Shown here: positions 19,162 to 29,100 of the stretch, in pieces | Layout: every line of letters starts with the position of its first letter | Position numbering within the stretch: the stretch's first letter is position 1 | Assembly: GCA_031446165.1 (NCBI GenBank) | Contig: CP132905.1 | Span: forward strand, 744,001-808,000 | DNA length: 64,000 nucleotides | DNA from: Arsenophonus sp031446165 | GTDB taxonomy: Bacteria; Pseudomonadota; Gammaproteobacteria; Enterobacterales; Enterobacteriaceae | Direction: 5' to 3' | Notes under the pieces: generated by a model | The model's input: the letters and a program-made list of their open reading frames with translations, nothing else | What the model was told of the DNA's origin: nothing | Database searches by the model: none | Program-made: the position numbers and the translations under genes

Positions 19162-19893
19162 ATGCGTCCAAAAAATCGAAAACCTGAAGAAGTACGTCCT
19201 ATTAAAATAACAAGAGAATATAGCAAACATGCTGAAGGTTCTGTTTTTATTGAATGTGGTAATACTCAAGTATTATGTAATGCAACAATTACAGAAGGTG
19301 TTCCCAGATTTTTAAAGGGGCAATCACAAGGTTGGATAACAGCAGAATATGGTATGTTACCAAGAGCAACACATCATCGTAACATACGTGAAGCTACAAA
19401 AGGCAAACAAACTGGTCGCACTATGGAAATACAACGTTTTATTGCGCGTGCTCTGCGAGCTTCAGTTGATTTAAATCAATTATTGGAATATACAATTATA
19501 TTAGATTGTGATGTAATTCAAGCTGATGGAGGTACCCGTACTGCTGCAATTTCTGGCGCTTATATTGCTTTATATGACGCATTAAATAAAATGTTAACAG
19601 AAAAAAAATTAAAACACAATCCTCTTAAATTCATGGTCGCTGCGGTTTCAGTTGGTATTGTAAATGGTCAGGCCATATGTGATTTAGAATATAGTGAAGA
19701 TTGTGTAGCAGATACAGACATGAATATTGTTATGATGGATAACAGTAAAATAATTGAAGTACAAGGTACTGCTGAAGGAAAACCATTTAGTCATGATGAA
19801 CTATTATTATTGCTTTCTTTAGCGAAAAATGGCATAAAAAGTATTTTTAAAGCACAAGAAAAGGCAATTAAAAATACGATAAATAAAAAATAA
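19162..19893 (+). CDS. rph: Ribonuclease PH
   Basis: Phosphate-dependent 3'-5' exoribonuclease that trims tRNA 3' ends. The 243-residue product (E. coli functional form 238) is complete. It shows the PNPase-like fold blocks MRPKNRKPEEVRP, GQSQGWITAEYGMLPRAT, the arginine-rich TGRTMEIQRFIARALR and the active-site DCDVIQADGGTRTAAISGAY. It also has CDLEYSEDCVADTDMN near residues 174-190. A GAGAAGAGAA purine tract precedes the ATG. In E. coli pyrE follows rph; here it is missing and the gene is followed by empty sequence. Confidence 0.96.
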   Translation: MRPKNRKPEEVRPIKITREYSKHAEGSVFIECGNTQVLCNATITEGVPRFLKGQSQGWITAEYGMLPRATHHRNIREATKGKQTGRTMEIQRFIARALRASVDLNQLLEYTIILDCDVIQADGGTRTAAISGAYIALYDALNKMLTEKKLKHNPLKFMVAAVSVGIVNGQAICDLEYSEDCVADTDMNIVMMDNSKIIEVQGTAEGKPFSHDELLLLLSLAKNGIKSIFKAQEKAIKNTINKK

Positions 19894-20461
19894 CACTCAC
19901 TAAAATTTTTATTTTTTATAAAAATTTTATAAAAAACTTCAACTAATGTTATAAAACACATCCATTTTTTTATACAATTTATGTTATCCATTTTATGTAT
20001 TACATAATTTTTTAAATGTATTTAAATTTAATATCACAATAGACCTAATTTTAAAAATTAATATAAAAATTTAACAAAAAAAATAACAAACAAATAATAT
20101 CGTTATTATTTTATATCTCATAAACAAATTAAATAAATTAATTATATAAATATTATAGCTATTTTTATAAAATTTTATAAATTTATATTATATTTTAAAC
20201 TTTTAAATATTTTTATATAAAAGAAAAAATAAATATTACATTGTGATTATAATCACATAATATTATAAATTTTATAATTAATTTTTATATAAACATAAAT
20301 AATAAATGTCTTAATATTTATTAAAATATTAGTATAACTGATTAAGAAATTACTTTTATTACTTTATCATATTAATTAATTTATTTTAAAATATAAAAAA
20401 TCTGCTTCTTTATTTTTATCAATAAAAAACATAAATTAGTTATATTTTAAAAATATAAAAA
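19894..20461. other. Spacer rph-dut where pyrE and slmA are missing
   Basis: About 570 bases between convergent rph and dut. In E. coli pyrE and slmA lie here. No remnant can be read in any frame, so both genes appear deleted or eroded beyond recognition. Confidence 0.6.
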
Positions 20462-20920
20462 TCATTGACAACCTGAATGACCAAAACCATTGATATTACG
20501 TTCTGTTTTTTTGAATTTTTCTACAATTATAAATTCTACTTGAACAATTGGCACAAAAACCATTTGTGCTAAACGTGCACCAGGTTTAATGGTAAATGTT
20601 TTTTTTCCACGATTCCAAACTGAAATCATTAATTCACCTTGATAATCAGAATCTATTAAACCAATTAAATTACCTAATACAACACCATGTTTATGACCTA
20701 AACCTGAACGAGGAAGAATTATTGCAGTTAGTTGTTTATCTGCAATGTGTACTGCTAATCCAGTAGGTAACAATTCTGTTTTTCCTGGTTTAAGATAAAA
20801 CACTTTACTTATACAAGCCCGTAAATCTAATCCAGCAGAACCTTCTGTTGTATAACTAGGCAAAGGAAACATATTCCCTGCACGTACATCAAGAATTTTG
20901 ATATTTATTTTTTTTTTCAT
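20462..20920 (-). CDS. dut: Deoxyuridine 5'-triphosphate nucleotidohydrolase
   Basis: dUTPase: hydrolyses dUTP to dUMP, preventing uracil incorporation and feeding dTMP synthesis, as a cytosolic homotrimer. I use the ATG at 20918-20920 (MKKKINIKILDVR), which gives 152 residues, the E. coli length; an upstream start would add 12 unmatched residues. The five family motifs are seen: AGLDLRA, PRSGLGHKHG, GLIDSDYQGE, RLAQMVFVPI and the C-terminal GFGHSGCQ. It overlaps the end of coaBC by about 32 bases, so the two are translationally coupled, as in the E. coli coaBC-dut arrangement. Confidence 0.95.
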   Translation of the reverse strand: MKKKINIKILDVRAGNMFPLPSYTTEGSAGLDLRACISKVFYLKPGKTELLPTGLAVHIADKQLTAIILPRSGLGHKHGVVLGNLIGLIDSDYQGELMISVWNRGKKTFTIKPGARLAQMVFVPIVQVEFIIVEKFKKTERNINGFGHSGCQ

Positions 20921-22112
20921 AATGTTTAAGTATCTCATTAAGTAAACGATGACCAAGTTCTAATTTATGACTATATGGTAAATACATTTCTTTATCTTTC
21001 CAAAACAAATACAAAGCATTATTATCTGAATTAAAACCATGTGAAGATGATGAAATGTCATTTGCACAAATAAGATCTATTTTTTTTTCTATACGTTTAT
21101 TACGTGCATATTCTTTGATATTTTCTGTTTCTGCTGCAAAACCAACAACGTAAGGACGATTTTTTATTAACTTACCAACACTAGCTACAATGTCAGGGTT
21201 TTTTATAAAAGTAAAAGTTATTTCATCTTTCTGCTGTTTAATTTTTTCTTTTTTAAATTCTTTTGGTCGATAGTCGCTCACTGCAGCACAGCTAATAAAA
21301 ATTTCCTTTTCATGAATTATATTATGTACTTGACGATACATATCTAATGCACTCACAACATTAATCCGTTCAACGCCTAAAGGCGTTGATAAACTAACTG
21401 GACCACTAATTAATGTAACTTGAGCACCTCTTTCTGCAGCTGCTTGAGCTATTGCAAAACCCATTTTTCCGGAACTATAATTGGTTATAAACCGTACTGG
21501 ATCTATTTTTTCTTGTGTAGGGCCTGCTGTAATAGCAAAATGTAATTTTGAAATATTTTCTTGATATTGTAGAGTATACTTAGCTAACTCACCTATTATC
21601 AGAGGATCTAACATTCTACCAGGTCCAATATCACCACAAGCTTGATTACCTTCATCAGGACCCCAAACCAAAATATTACGATCTTTAAGTGTTCTTATAT
21701 TTTGTTGAGTAATCTTAGCTTGATACATATTTTTATTCATAGCTGGCACTACAGCTATTTTAGCTTCTGAAGCCAGACAGATTGTTGTTAATAAATCATT
21801 AGCCATACCAATAGACAAACGAGCAACTAAATCTGCAGTTGCAGGCACTAAAATAATTAAATCTGCCCATTTTGCTAATTCGATATGATTAATCGTAGCA
21901 TCCATATTGGAATTCAAAAGATCATCAACTACTAGATAATCAGAAATAGTCTGTAATGTTAATGATGTAATAAAAAATTTAGCAGAATGAGTCATTATAA
22001 CTCTTACTTTTGCTCCATATCTACGTAAAAAACGAATTAATTCTGGTGTTTTATACGCTGCTATACTACCACTAATACCAATTATGATATTTTTATTTAG
22101 AAGTCCTTCCAT
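20889..22112 (-). CDS. coaBC: Bifunctional phosphopantothenoylcysteine decarboxylase/synthetase
   Basis: Makes 4'-phosphopantetheine in two steps of coenzyme A synthesis: CoaB joins phosphopantothenate and cysteine, CoaC decarboxylates the product. I use the ATG at 22110-22112 (MEGLLNKNIIIG), about 407 residues as in E. coli; an in-frame start 21 codons earlier gives an unmatched tail. CoaC features: ISGSIAAYKTPEL, the active-site HIELAKWADL, PAMNKNMY and ACGDIGPGRMLDP. CoaB features: ITAGPTQEKIDPVRFITNYSSGKMG, and KNPDIVASVG and VGFAAETEN later. The 3' end overlaps dut. radC, which follows in E. coli, is absent. Confidence 0.95.
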   Translation of the reverse strand: MEGLLNKNIIIGISGSIAAYKTPELIRFLRRYGAKVRVIMTHSAKFFITSLTLQTISDYLVVDDLLNSNMDATINHIELAKWADLIILVPATADLVARLSIGMANDLLTTICLASEAKIAVVPAMNKNMYQAKITQQNIRTLKDRNILVWGPDEGNQACGDIGPGRMLDPLIIGELAKYTLQYQENISKLHFAITAGPTQEKIDPVRFITNYSSGKMGFAIAQAAAERGAQVTLISGPVSLSTPLGVERINVVSALDMYRQVHNIIHEKEIFISCAAVSDYRPKEFKKEKIKQQKDEITFTFIKNPDIVASVGKLIKNRPYVVGFAAETENIKEYARNKRIEKKIDLICANDISSSSHGFNSDNNALYLFWKDKEMYLPYSHKLELGHRLLNEILKHYEKKNKYQNS

Positions 22113-22175
22113 TATTAGATATCCAAAGCAGATAATACGATTACTGAATATCCCATAAGTCTTATTTAGTAGCAT

Positions 22176-22870
22176 CTACTATCAAGTTATATATTATAAA
22201 AATAATAAAAACAATAAAAATTTTTTTATATTTTTATGCTATATTAATAAATAGAAATATAAGTTTGCAAATAAAAAATAGTGTGTTTTTTCATAAAACT
22301 TTTTTATCAAGTATTTATAATTTTCAGTAATTTTAATATTATTTTTTTAAAAAACATACAATATGTTTTTATAAAAAAATTATTATAACTATTCATTAAA
22401 TAATAAATGAATTAAAAAAATTATAAAAAACCTTAGAAAATTTCAGAAATTAAAATACTTTTTAATAATATATAAAAAACAAAAGCATTTAGTAAACATT
22501 TTATTTTCTTTATTAAAAGATACATAAGCATTTTTTATAAAACATATTTTTTAATACTAAAACTGGGTGTATGCAATAAAGATAAAAAATCTAAAATTTA
22601 GTATAATATTTTTTTTGAAAATATGATATTTTTTTTAAAATCTATAATTTTATAAATTCTTTTAAAGGAAAACTATCAAAAAATATTATTTAAATAATAC
22701 TTTTTTGATTTAAAACTTGAGTAAAATACAAATATATGTATAATGCTTTTTTATTTCTAGATAAAAAATCTATTCAAACATAAATTAATTTAATTAAATT
22801 TTTATTAAATATGTGATAAAACAACAAAAATTAAAAATTTTTACAAATTTTTTTTGGAGAAAAATAATAA
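22176..22870. other. Spacer coaBC-rpmB where radC is missing
   Basis: About 700 bases holding the divergent promoters of coaBC and rpmB. In E. coli radC lies here. No coding remnant is readable. The rpmB ribosome binding site GGAG is at 22856-22859. Confidence 0.6.
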
Positions 22871-23080
22871 ATGTCACGAATTTGTCAAATAACTAAAAAA
22901 CGTCCAATGAGTGGACATAATCGATCACATGCAATGAATGCTACCAAACGTCGTTTTTTGCCAAATCTACACTTTCATCGCTTTTGGCTAGAATCTGAAA
23001 AACGCTTCATAAAACTTCGTATATCTGCCAAAGGAATGCGCATCATTGATAAAAAAGGTATAGAAAATTTAATAAAGTAA
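22871..23080 (+). CDS. rpmB: 50S ribosomal protein L28, shortened at the C terminus
   Basis: Structural protein of the large ribosomal subunit. The 69-residue product matches E. coli L28 from MSRICQITKKRP through NRSHAMNATKRRFLPNLH and SAKGMRIIDKKGIENLIK, then stops. The E. coli protein has 78 residues, so the last nine or so (a basic tail ending GEKY) are absent. TTTTGGAG precedes the ATG by about 11 bases. rpmG follows 45 bases downstream, the usual rpmB-rpmG operon. Confidence 0.95.
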   Translation: MSRICQITKKRPMSGHNRSHAMNATKRRFLPNLHFHRFWLESEKRFIKLRISAKGMRIIDKKGIENLIK

Positions 23081-23125
23081 TCATTATTACTTCAATAATA
23101 CACATCAAGGAAAACTCTTTTTAAA

Positions 23126-23293
23126 ATGGCAAAAAGCATTCGCAATAAAATAAAATTAATTTCTCCTGAAGGTACAGGTCATTTTTATACTACAACAAAA
23201 AACAAACGTACCATGCCAGAAAAATTAATAATAAAAAAATTTGATCCTATTGTTCGTAAACATGTTCTTTATACAGAATCGAAAATAAAATAA
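23126..23293 (+). CDS. rpmG: 50S ribosomal protein L33
   Basis: Large-subunit ribosomal protein near the E site. The frame from the ATG at 23126 gives 55 residues, the E. coli length: it starts MAKSIRNKIKLISPEGTGHF, then TTTKNKRTMPEKL and KFDPIVRKHVLY, ending TESKIK. AAGG in CATCAAGGAAAA lies about 12 bases before the start. It is the second gene of the rpmB-rpmG pair. The gene mutM, next in E. coli, is not found downstream. Confidence 0.95.
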   Translation: MAKSIRNKIKLISPEGTGHFYTTTKNKRTMPEKLIIKKFDPIVRKHVLYTESKIK

Positions 23294-23808
23294 TTTTTAA
23301 TTTAAAACTATCTTTATTATTAGTAAATAATATATCATTAAAAACAAAAAAGAATTCATAAAAAAATTTTTTTCATCTTTTAACATATATTACATTTTTG
23401 CATTACAATGTATAATGAAAAATATATTTTGTAGAAAGATTTATACTACACAACAAAAAACAAACATTATTAAGTAATACATGTTATATAAAATAAAAAA
23501 ATATAAAACATATAACTTTTTTATAAAAAACTAAATCATAAATATCTACACTTTTAAAGTATTTTCGAAAAAAGCCAAATCAAGTATAAAATTTATATTT
23601 TTTAAAAATTATACATTTCATCGATCCCATACATAATATCAAAATAAAAATCAAAAATTAATAATCTACTCAAAGTATTGTAATCTTCATTAAAAGAATG
23701 TTTATTCTTTATATTATTAATTATATTTAAAATTTTTATGAATACAAAAATAAATGACAACAGAATGTTTAATAAATAATTTAGCAATATTTTTTATTGA
23801 ATAAACTT
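23294..23808. other. Gene-free spacer rpmG-tRNA-Glu
   Basis: About 515 bases of A/T-rich sequence with no convincing gene. A 61-codon open frame on the minus strand has no recognisable motif and a composition like the spacer. Confidence 0.55.
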
Positions 23809-23884
23809 TGGCGTCCCCTAGGGGGTTCGAACCCCTGTTACCGCCGTGAAAGGGCGAGGTCCTGGGCCTCTAGACGAAGGGGAC
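23809..23884 (-). tRNA. tRNA-Glu (anticodon UUC)
   Basis: The reverse strand gives a 76-nt tRNA with GTCCCCT acceptor paired to AGGGGAC, encoded CCA at the 3' end, the T-loop GGTTCGAAC and the anticodon loop CTTTCAC, hence anticodon UUC. It matches E. coli tRNA-Glu nearly base for base; differences include the bases just before the anticodon stem, giving a U-G pair at the stem base. In E. coli all tRNA-Glu genes sit in the rRNA operon spacer. Here no 16S or 23S rRNA is adjacent, so the gene is free-standing. Confidence 0.97.
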
Positions 23885-24885
23885 ATAACAAAATTTTAAA
23901 AATTTAAAATAATTTTATATCATATTTTGTATAAAAATATTACTTTAAATATATAACAAAATATAGAACAATGAAAAAATTATTAGTAATCTGAAAACAT
24001 TAAAACATATAAAATCTTTATCATTTTAATTTACCGTTATCTTTTGGTCAAATAAAATAATTCTTTGTAATATTCTATCATTACAATAACTATATTTAAA
24101 ATATAGTATCATTTATATTAATCATTACATGATTATAATCTTAATAAACAAGGTATCCATAAAAATAACCTTTAGAAAATTCCTTAATTATTTTTTAATA
24201 AAAAAGGTAAATTTACCTTAACATGTTTTATAATTAAAAATAAGTATAATTAATTGCATTACTAAGTAGTTAATTTAATAATCGCATTTTAAATAGAATT
24301 AAATAATATTGTTCGATAAAAAATTATTAGAACAAAATAATACATTTTGAGATACAAAACTAATTGTTTACATAAAATTTAAGAAACTATTATTTTTTAC
24401 TTTTTATGAACCAAAAATTTTGCACTTAACTTATAAAAAGTTCATAAAAAATTATATTACTTTTGAAATTCCATCTATAAAAAATATATAATACTGATAT
24501 TTTATGATAAAATATTTCATTATTTAAAAATTTTATTATTTAAACTACAAGAAAAACCATAATATCATAATATATAAAATAATTTTTAAAATAAATTTTT
24601 AAAATTAAAAAACACAAATAAAAAATATTGATATTTAATAATTTAGATTTCTATTATTTTAATTTTTGATTATATAATGGCTACCTATAAAAAACAATCT
24701 TTAGAGTATAATCAAAAGAAAACATTGATAAAAATAATCTAATTCTTAAAAAACAAAAAATGCAAATTATTATATTGTAGGTATAATTACATGAAAATCA
24801 TACAAAACTTTTAAAGTTCACATAAAAATTAAATAACAATTACATAAAATTTTATGATTTTAATAAAAAATATCTCATCATTCAA
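23885..24885. other. Gene-free 1-kb spacer tRNA-Glu-hemE
   Basis: No reading frame, rRNA or further tRNA is seen. The sequence is A/T-rich throughout. It contains whatever promoter drives the tRNA on the minus strand, which cannot be picked out. Confidence 0.55.
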
Positions 24886-25944
24886 TTAGTGATATTGCTT
24901 AGATAATTTATGAACTAAATCAACAAAATATTCTATATTTTTTGGTAGAATATCTTGATTAATCCCATGACCTAAACTAAAAACATGTCCACTACCTTGA
25001 CCAAATTGTTTTAAAATCATTTCAACTTCACACTTAATACGTTCTGATGAAGCATATAATACCGCAGGATCCATATTACCCTGTAAAGCTACTTTATCCC
25101 CTACACGAGAACGCGCATTATCCATACTTGTCATCCAATCAATACTTAATGCATCACAACCTGTCATGAGCATTAATTCTAACCATTGTCCACCACCTTT
25201 AGTAAATAAAGTAATTGGCACTTTATACCCATTATATTCTCGATGCAAACTATCAATAATCTGTTGAATATAATATAACGAAAATTCATGATATGCAGAC
25301 TTTGTCAAGACCCCCCCCCAAGTATCAAAAATTATGATTGAATGAACTCCTGCTTTTATTTGAGCATTGAGATAAAGAATAATAGTTTTAGCTAATTTAT
25401 CTAACAATACATGTAATATTCTGGGTTCCATATACATCATTTTTTTTATATGAGTAAATTTTTTACTAGTGCCTCCCTCTACCATATAAGTTGATAATGT
25501 CCATGGGCTACCAGCAAAACCTATTAATGGCACTTTACCATTCAACTCTTTAAGAACAGCACGTACGGCATTTATAACATATCCCAACTCTTGTTCAGGA
25601 TCAGGAATGGATAATTTGCAAATATCAGAAAAATAACGAATAGGACGTTCAAAAATAGGACCTGTTTTTTTTGAAAAATAAAGACCTAACCCCATCGCAT
25701 CTGGAATAGTTAAAATATCTGAAAAAAGGATTGCAGCATCTAATGGAAAACGAGACAAAGGTTGCAATGTAACTTCACAAGCTAACTCAGGATTTTTACA
25801 CAATGATAAAAATCCACCAGCTTTTCTACGAATTTTTTCATATTCAGGTAAATAACGTCCAGCTTGACGCATCATCCATATTGGAGTCATGTCAACAGGT
25901 TGTTTTAATAATGCACGTAAATAACGATCATTTTTTAATTGCAA
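24886..25944 (-). CDS. hemE: Uroporphyrinogen decarboxylase
   Basis: Removes four carboxyl groups from uroporphyrinogen III to give coproporphyrinogen III, a cytosolic step of haem synthesis; HemF, also in this window, does the next step. No ATG fits. I choose the TTG at 25942-25944, giving MQLKNDRYLRALL like the E. coli start, with GGAG ten bases upstream; another TTG six codons earlier would overlap that GGAG. About 352 residues (E. coli 354). Motifs: PIWMMRQAGRYLPEY, the substrate-cleft FSDILTIPDAMGLG, GFAGSPWTL, FDTWGGVLT and LGHGI near the end. The Trp-Gly-Gly-Val codons contain nine G in a row. Confidence 0.96.
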   Translation of the reverse strand: MQLKNDRYLRALLKQPVDMTPIWMMRQAGRYLPEYEKIRRKAGGFLSLCKNPELACEVTLQPLSRFPLDAAILFSDILTIPDAMGLGLYFSKKTGPIFERPIRYFSDICKLSIPDPEQELGYVINAVRAVLKELNGKVPLIGFAGSPWTLSTYMVEGGTSKKFTHIKKMMYMEPRILHVLLDKLAKTIILYLNAQIKAGVHSIIIFDTWGGVLTKSAYHEFSLYYIQQIIDSLHREYNGYKVPITLFTKGGGQWLELMLMTGCDALSIDWMTSMDNARSRVGDKVALQGNMDPAVLYASSERIKCEVEMILKQFGQGSGHVFSLGHGINQDILPKNIEYFVDLVHKLSKQYH

Positions 25945-26186
25945 AAAAAATATACTCCACAAAATTATAGTATTTTTATATGAAATTTTAATTATAATTT
26001 ATGATAATTAAAACATAAACAATATAAAATATCGTTAGATTAATTTCATATATATAAAAATACTTAATACACAAAAAATATTAGATATATGCTTATCATA
26101 TAAATTTTAAAACTTTTTAATGAATACTTGTGACAAAGTACAATATATTTTTACATAAATTTTATTAAATAATATTAATGTAACTT

Positions 26187-29100
26187 TCATAAAATATCTT
26201 TATTAGAAAATCCAGCATTCAGTAGTTCTGCTAAATTAGCAGTTGCTTCATCAGCAGTCACTTGTTGTTGTGATGATTGATTAGGCTTATTACGACGACG
26301 GTCTTTATGATATGCATATCCTGTACCTGCAGGAATTAATCTACCAACAATGACATTTTCCTTTAATCCACGTAATTCATCTTTTTTACCAGCAACCGCT
26401 GCTTCAGTAAGAACACGCGTTGTTTCTTGAAATGATGCAGCAGAAATAAAAGACTCTGTTGCTAAAGAAGCTTTAGTAATCCCTAATAAATCACGATTAA
26501 AAGTTGCAAGTTTTTTACCTGCTTCTTTTAATTTTCGGTTAGCTATTTTAACACGTGCATACTCAACTTGTTCACCTGCTAAAAATTCAGAATGACCAAC
26601 ATCAACTATTGTTACTTTACGTAACATTTGACGAACAATAACTTCAATATGTTTATCGTTAATTTTTACACCTTGCAAACGATACACTTCTTGTACTTCA
26701 TTAGTAATATAACGTGCAACAAAATGAGCACCGCGCAAACGCAAAATATCATGCGGAGATTCTGGACCATCAGAAATTACATCACCACGTTCAACTCTTT
26801 CACCTTCAAACACATTAAGTTGACGCCATTTAGGAATCATTTCTTCATATGGTTCACCACCAGATAAAGGCATAATCACTAGACGACGTTTACCTTTAGT
26901 TTCCTTACCAAAAGAAATAATACCGGTAATTTCAGCTAAAATAGCAGCTTCTTTTGGTCTCCGTGCTTCAAAAAGATCTGCGACACGTGGTAATCCTCCA
27001 GTAATATCCTTAGTTCCTCCAGATTCTTGTGGAATACGGGCTAATGTATCACCAATATTAATTATTGCACCGTCATCTAGATGAATAATTGCTTTACCAG
27101 GTAAAAAATACTGTGCAGACATATCAGTACCAGGTATCAATACATCATTTCCGTTTTCATCAACAATACGCAGTGCAGGACGTAAATCTTTGCTACCAGT
27201 AGGGCGTTCAGCAGTATCCAAAACAACAATTGATGATAAACCGGTTAACTCATCTGTTTGACGTATAATAGATTGTCCATCTGACATATCAAAAAAACGA
27301 ATAATACCAGAAACCTCACTAATAACAGACATAGTATGTGGATCCCAATGAGCGACTATTTCACCGCTATTTACTGAATCACTATTATCTTTATTCAATT
27401 GAGCACCATAAGGTACTTTATAACTTTCTTTTGTTCTGCCAAATTCATCGACCACTCTAACTTCTGTATTACGAGAAGTAATAACTAAATTTCCTGCAAT
27501 ATTTTTTACAAATTTAGCATTCACTAATTTAATATTACCTGTATTACGCACCTGAATGCTAGATTCAGAAGCATCACGTGATGCAGCACCACCAATATGA
27601 AATGTTCGCATTGTTAATTGTGTACCTGGTTCTCCAATCGATTGTGCAGCAATCACACCAACAGCTTCACCTTTATTAATAATATGACCACGTGCTAAAT
27701 CACGCCCATAACATTTTGCACAAACACCAAAATCAGTATCACAACTTACAACAGAGCGTACTTTAACACTATCAATAGAATTTGCTTCTAATTCATCGCA
27801 TCCTTGCTCACTTAATAAAGTATTACGAGGTATTAAAATATCAGGTTTGCCAGGTACCAATATATCTTCTGCAGTAACTCTTCCTAATACACGTTCACGC
27901 AAAGGCTCTTTAACATCACCACCTTCTATTACTGGTGTCATTAAAATACCATCATGAGTATTACAATCATCTTCAGTTACAACTAAATCCTGAGCCACAT
28001 CAACTAAACGACGAGTCAAATAACCTGAATTTGCTGTCTTTAATGCTGTATCGGCTAAACCCTTGCGAGCACCATGAGTAGAAATAAAATATTGCAATAC
28101 ATTCAAACCTTCACGGAAATTAGCTGTGATCGGTGTTTCGATAATTGAACCATCCGGTTTTGCCATTAACCCACGCATACCAGCTAGTTGACGTATTTGC
28201 GCAGCAGAACCACGAGCACCAGAATCAGACATCATAAAAATATTATTAAATGAAACCTGTTTTTCATTTTTTCCAAAACGATTCATAACTGTTTCAGTTG
28301 ATAAATTTTCCATCATTGCTTTTGCAACACGTTCATTAGCAGCAGCCCAAATATCAATAACTTTATTATAACGTTCTCCAGCAGTTACTAAACCAGATTG
28401 AAACTGTTGCTGAATTTCTGCAACTTCAGATTCAGCTTCCTCAACAATACTAGCTTTTGTATCAGGTATAATCATATCATCAATACCAACAGAAGCACCA
28501 GAACGTGTAGCATATGCAAAACCAGTATACATGATCTGATCAGCAAACCTTACAGTTGATTTTAATCCTAAAATACGATAACAAGTATTCAACATTTTTG
28601 AGATTGCTTTTTTACCTAATGCTTGATTTACTAGAGAATATGGTAAACCCTGAGGAACTATCATCCATAAAATAACTCGACCAATTGTGGTATCCACTAA
28701 ATGAGTGATATCTTTTACGGTATTATGATCTCTTAATTGTTCGGTTATACGTACTTTTACTCTTGCATTTAATGATGCAAATCCTGTACGATAAACTCTT
28801 TCTGCTTCTTTAGGTCCAGATAATATCATACCTTCACCTTTCGCATTAACACAATCACGAGTCATATAATATAAACCAAGCACTACGTCTTGTGACGGTA
28901 CAATGATAGGTTCTCCACTTGCTGGAGATAAAATATTATTTGTTGACATCATCAAAGCACGAGCCTCTAATTGCGCCTCTGAAGTCAAGGGAACATGAAC
29001 CGCCATTTGATCACCATCAAAATCAGCATTGTAAGCAGCACAAACTAATGGATGTAGCTGAATTGCTTTACCTTCAATTAAAATAGGTTCAAATGCTTGA

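Noticed and set aside
20921..20956. Longer N terminus for dut
   Set aside because: The extra 12 residues are not found in E. coli dUTPase and would only extend the overlap with coaBC; the ATG at 20920 gives the family length.
23602..23787. 61-codon minus-strand frame between rpmG and tRNA-Glu
   Set aside because: Composition is that of the spacer and no known family or conserved neighbour supports it.
26628..26867. Antisense frames inside rpoC, rpoB, fusA, tuf, ligA, rplL and crr
   Set aside because: All are shadows of strongly conserved genes on the other strand and match no known protein.
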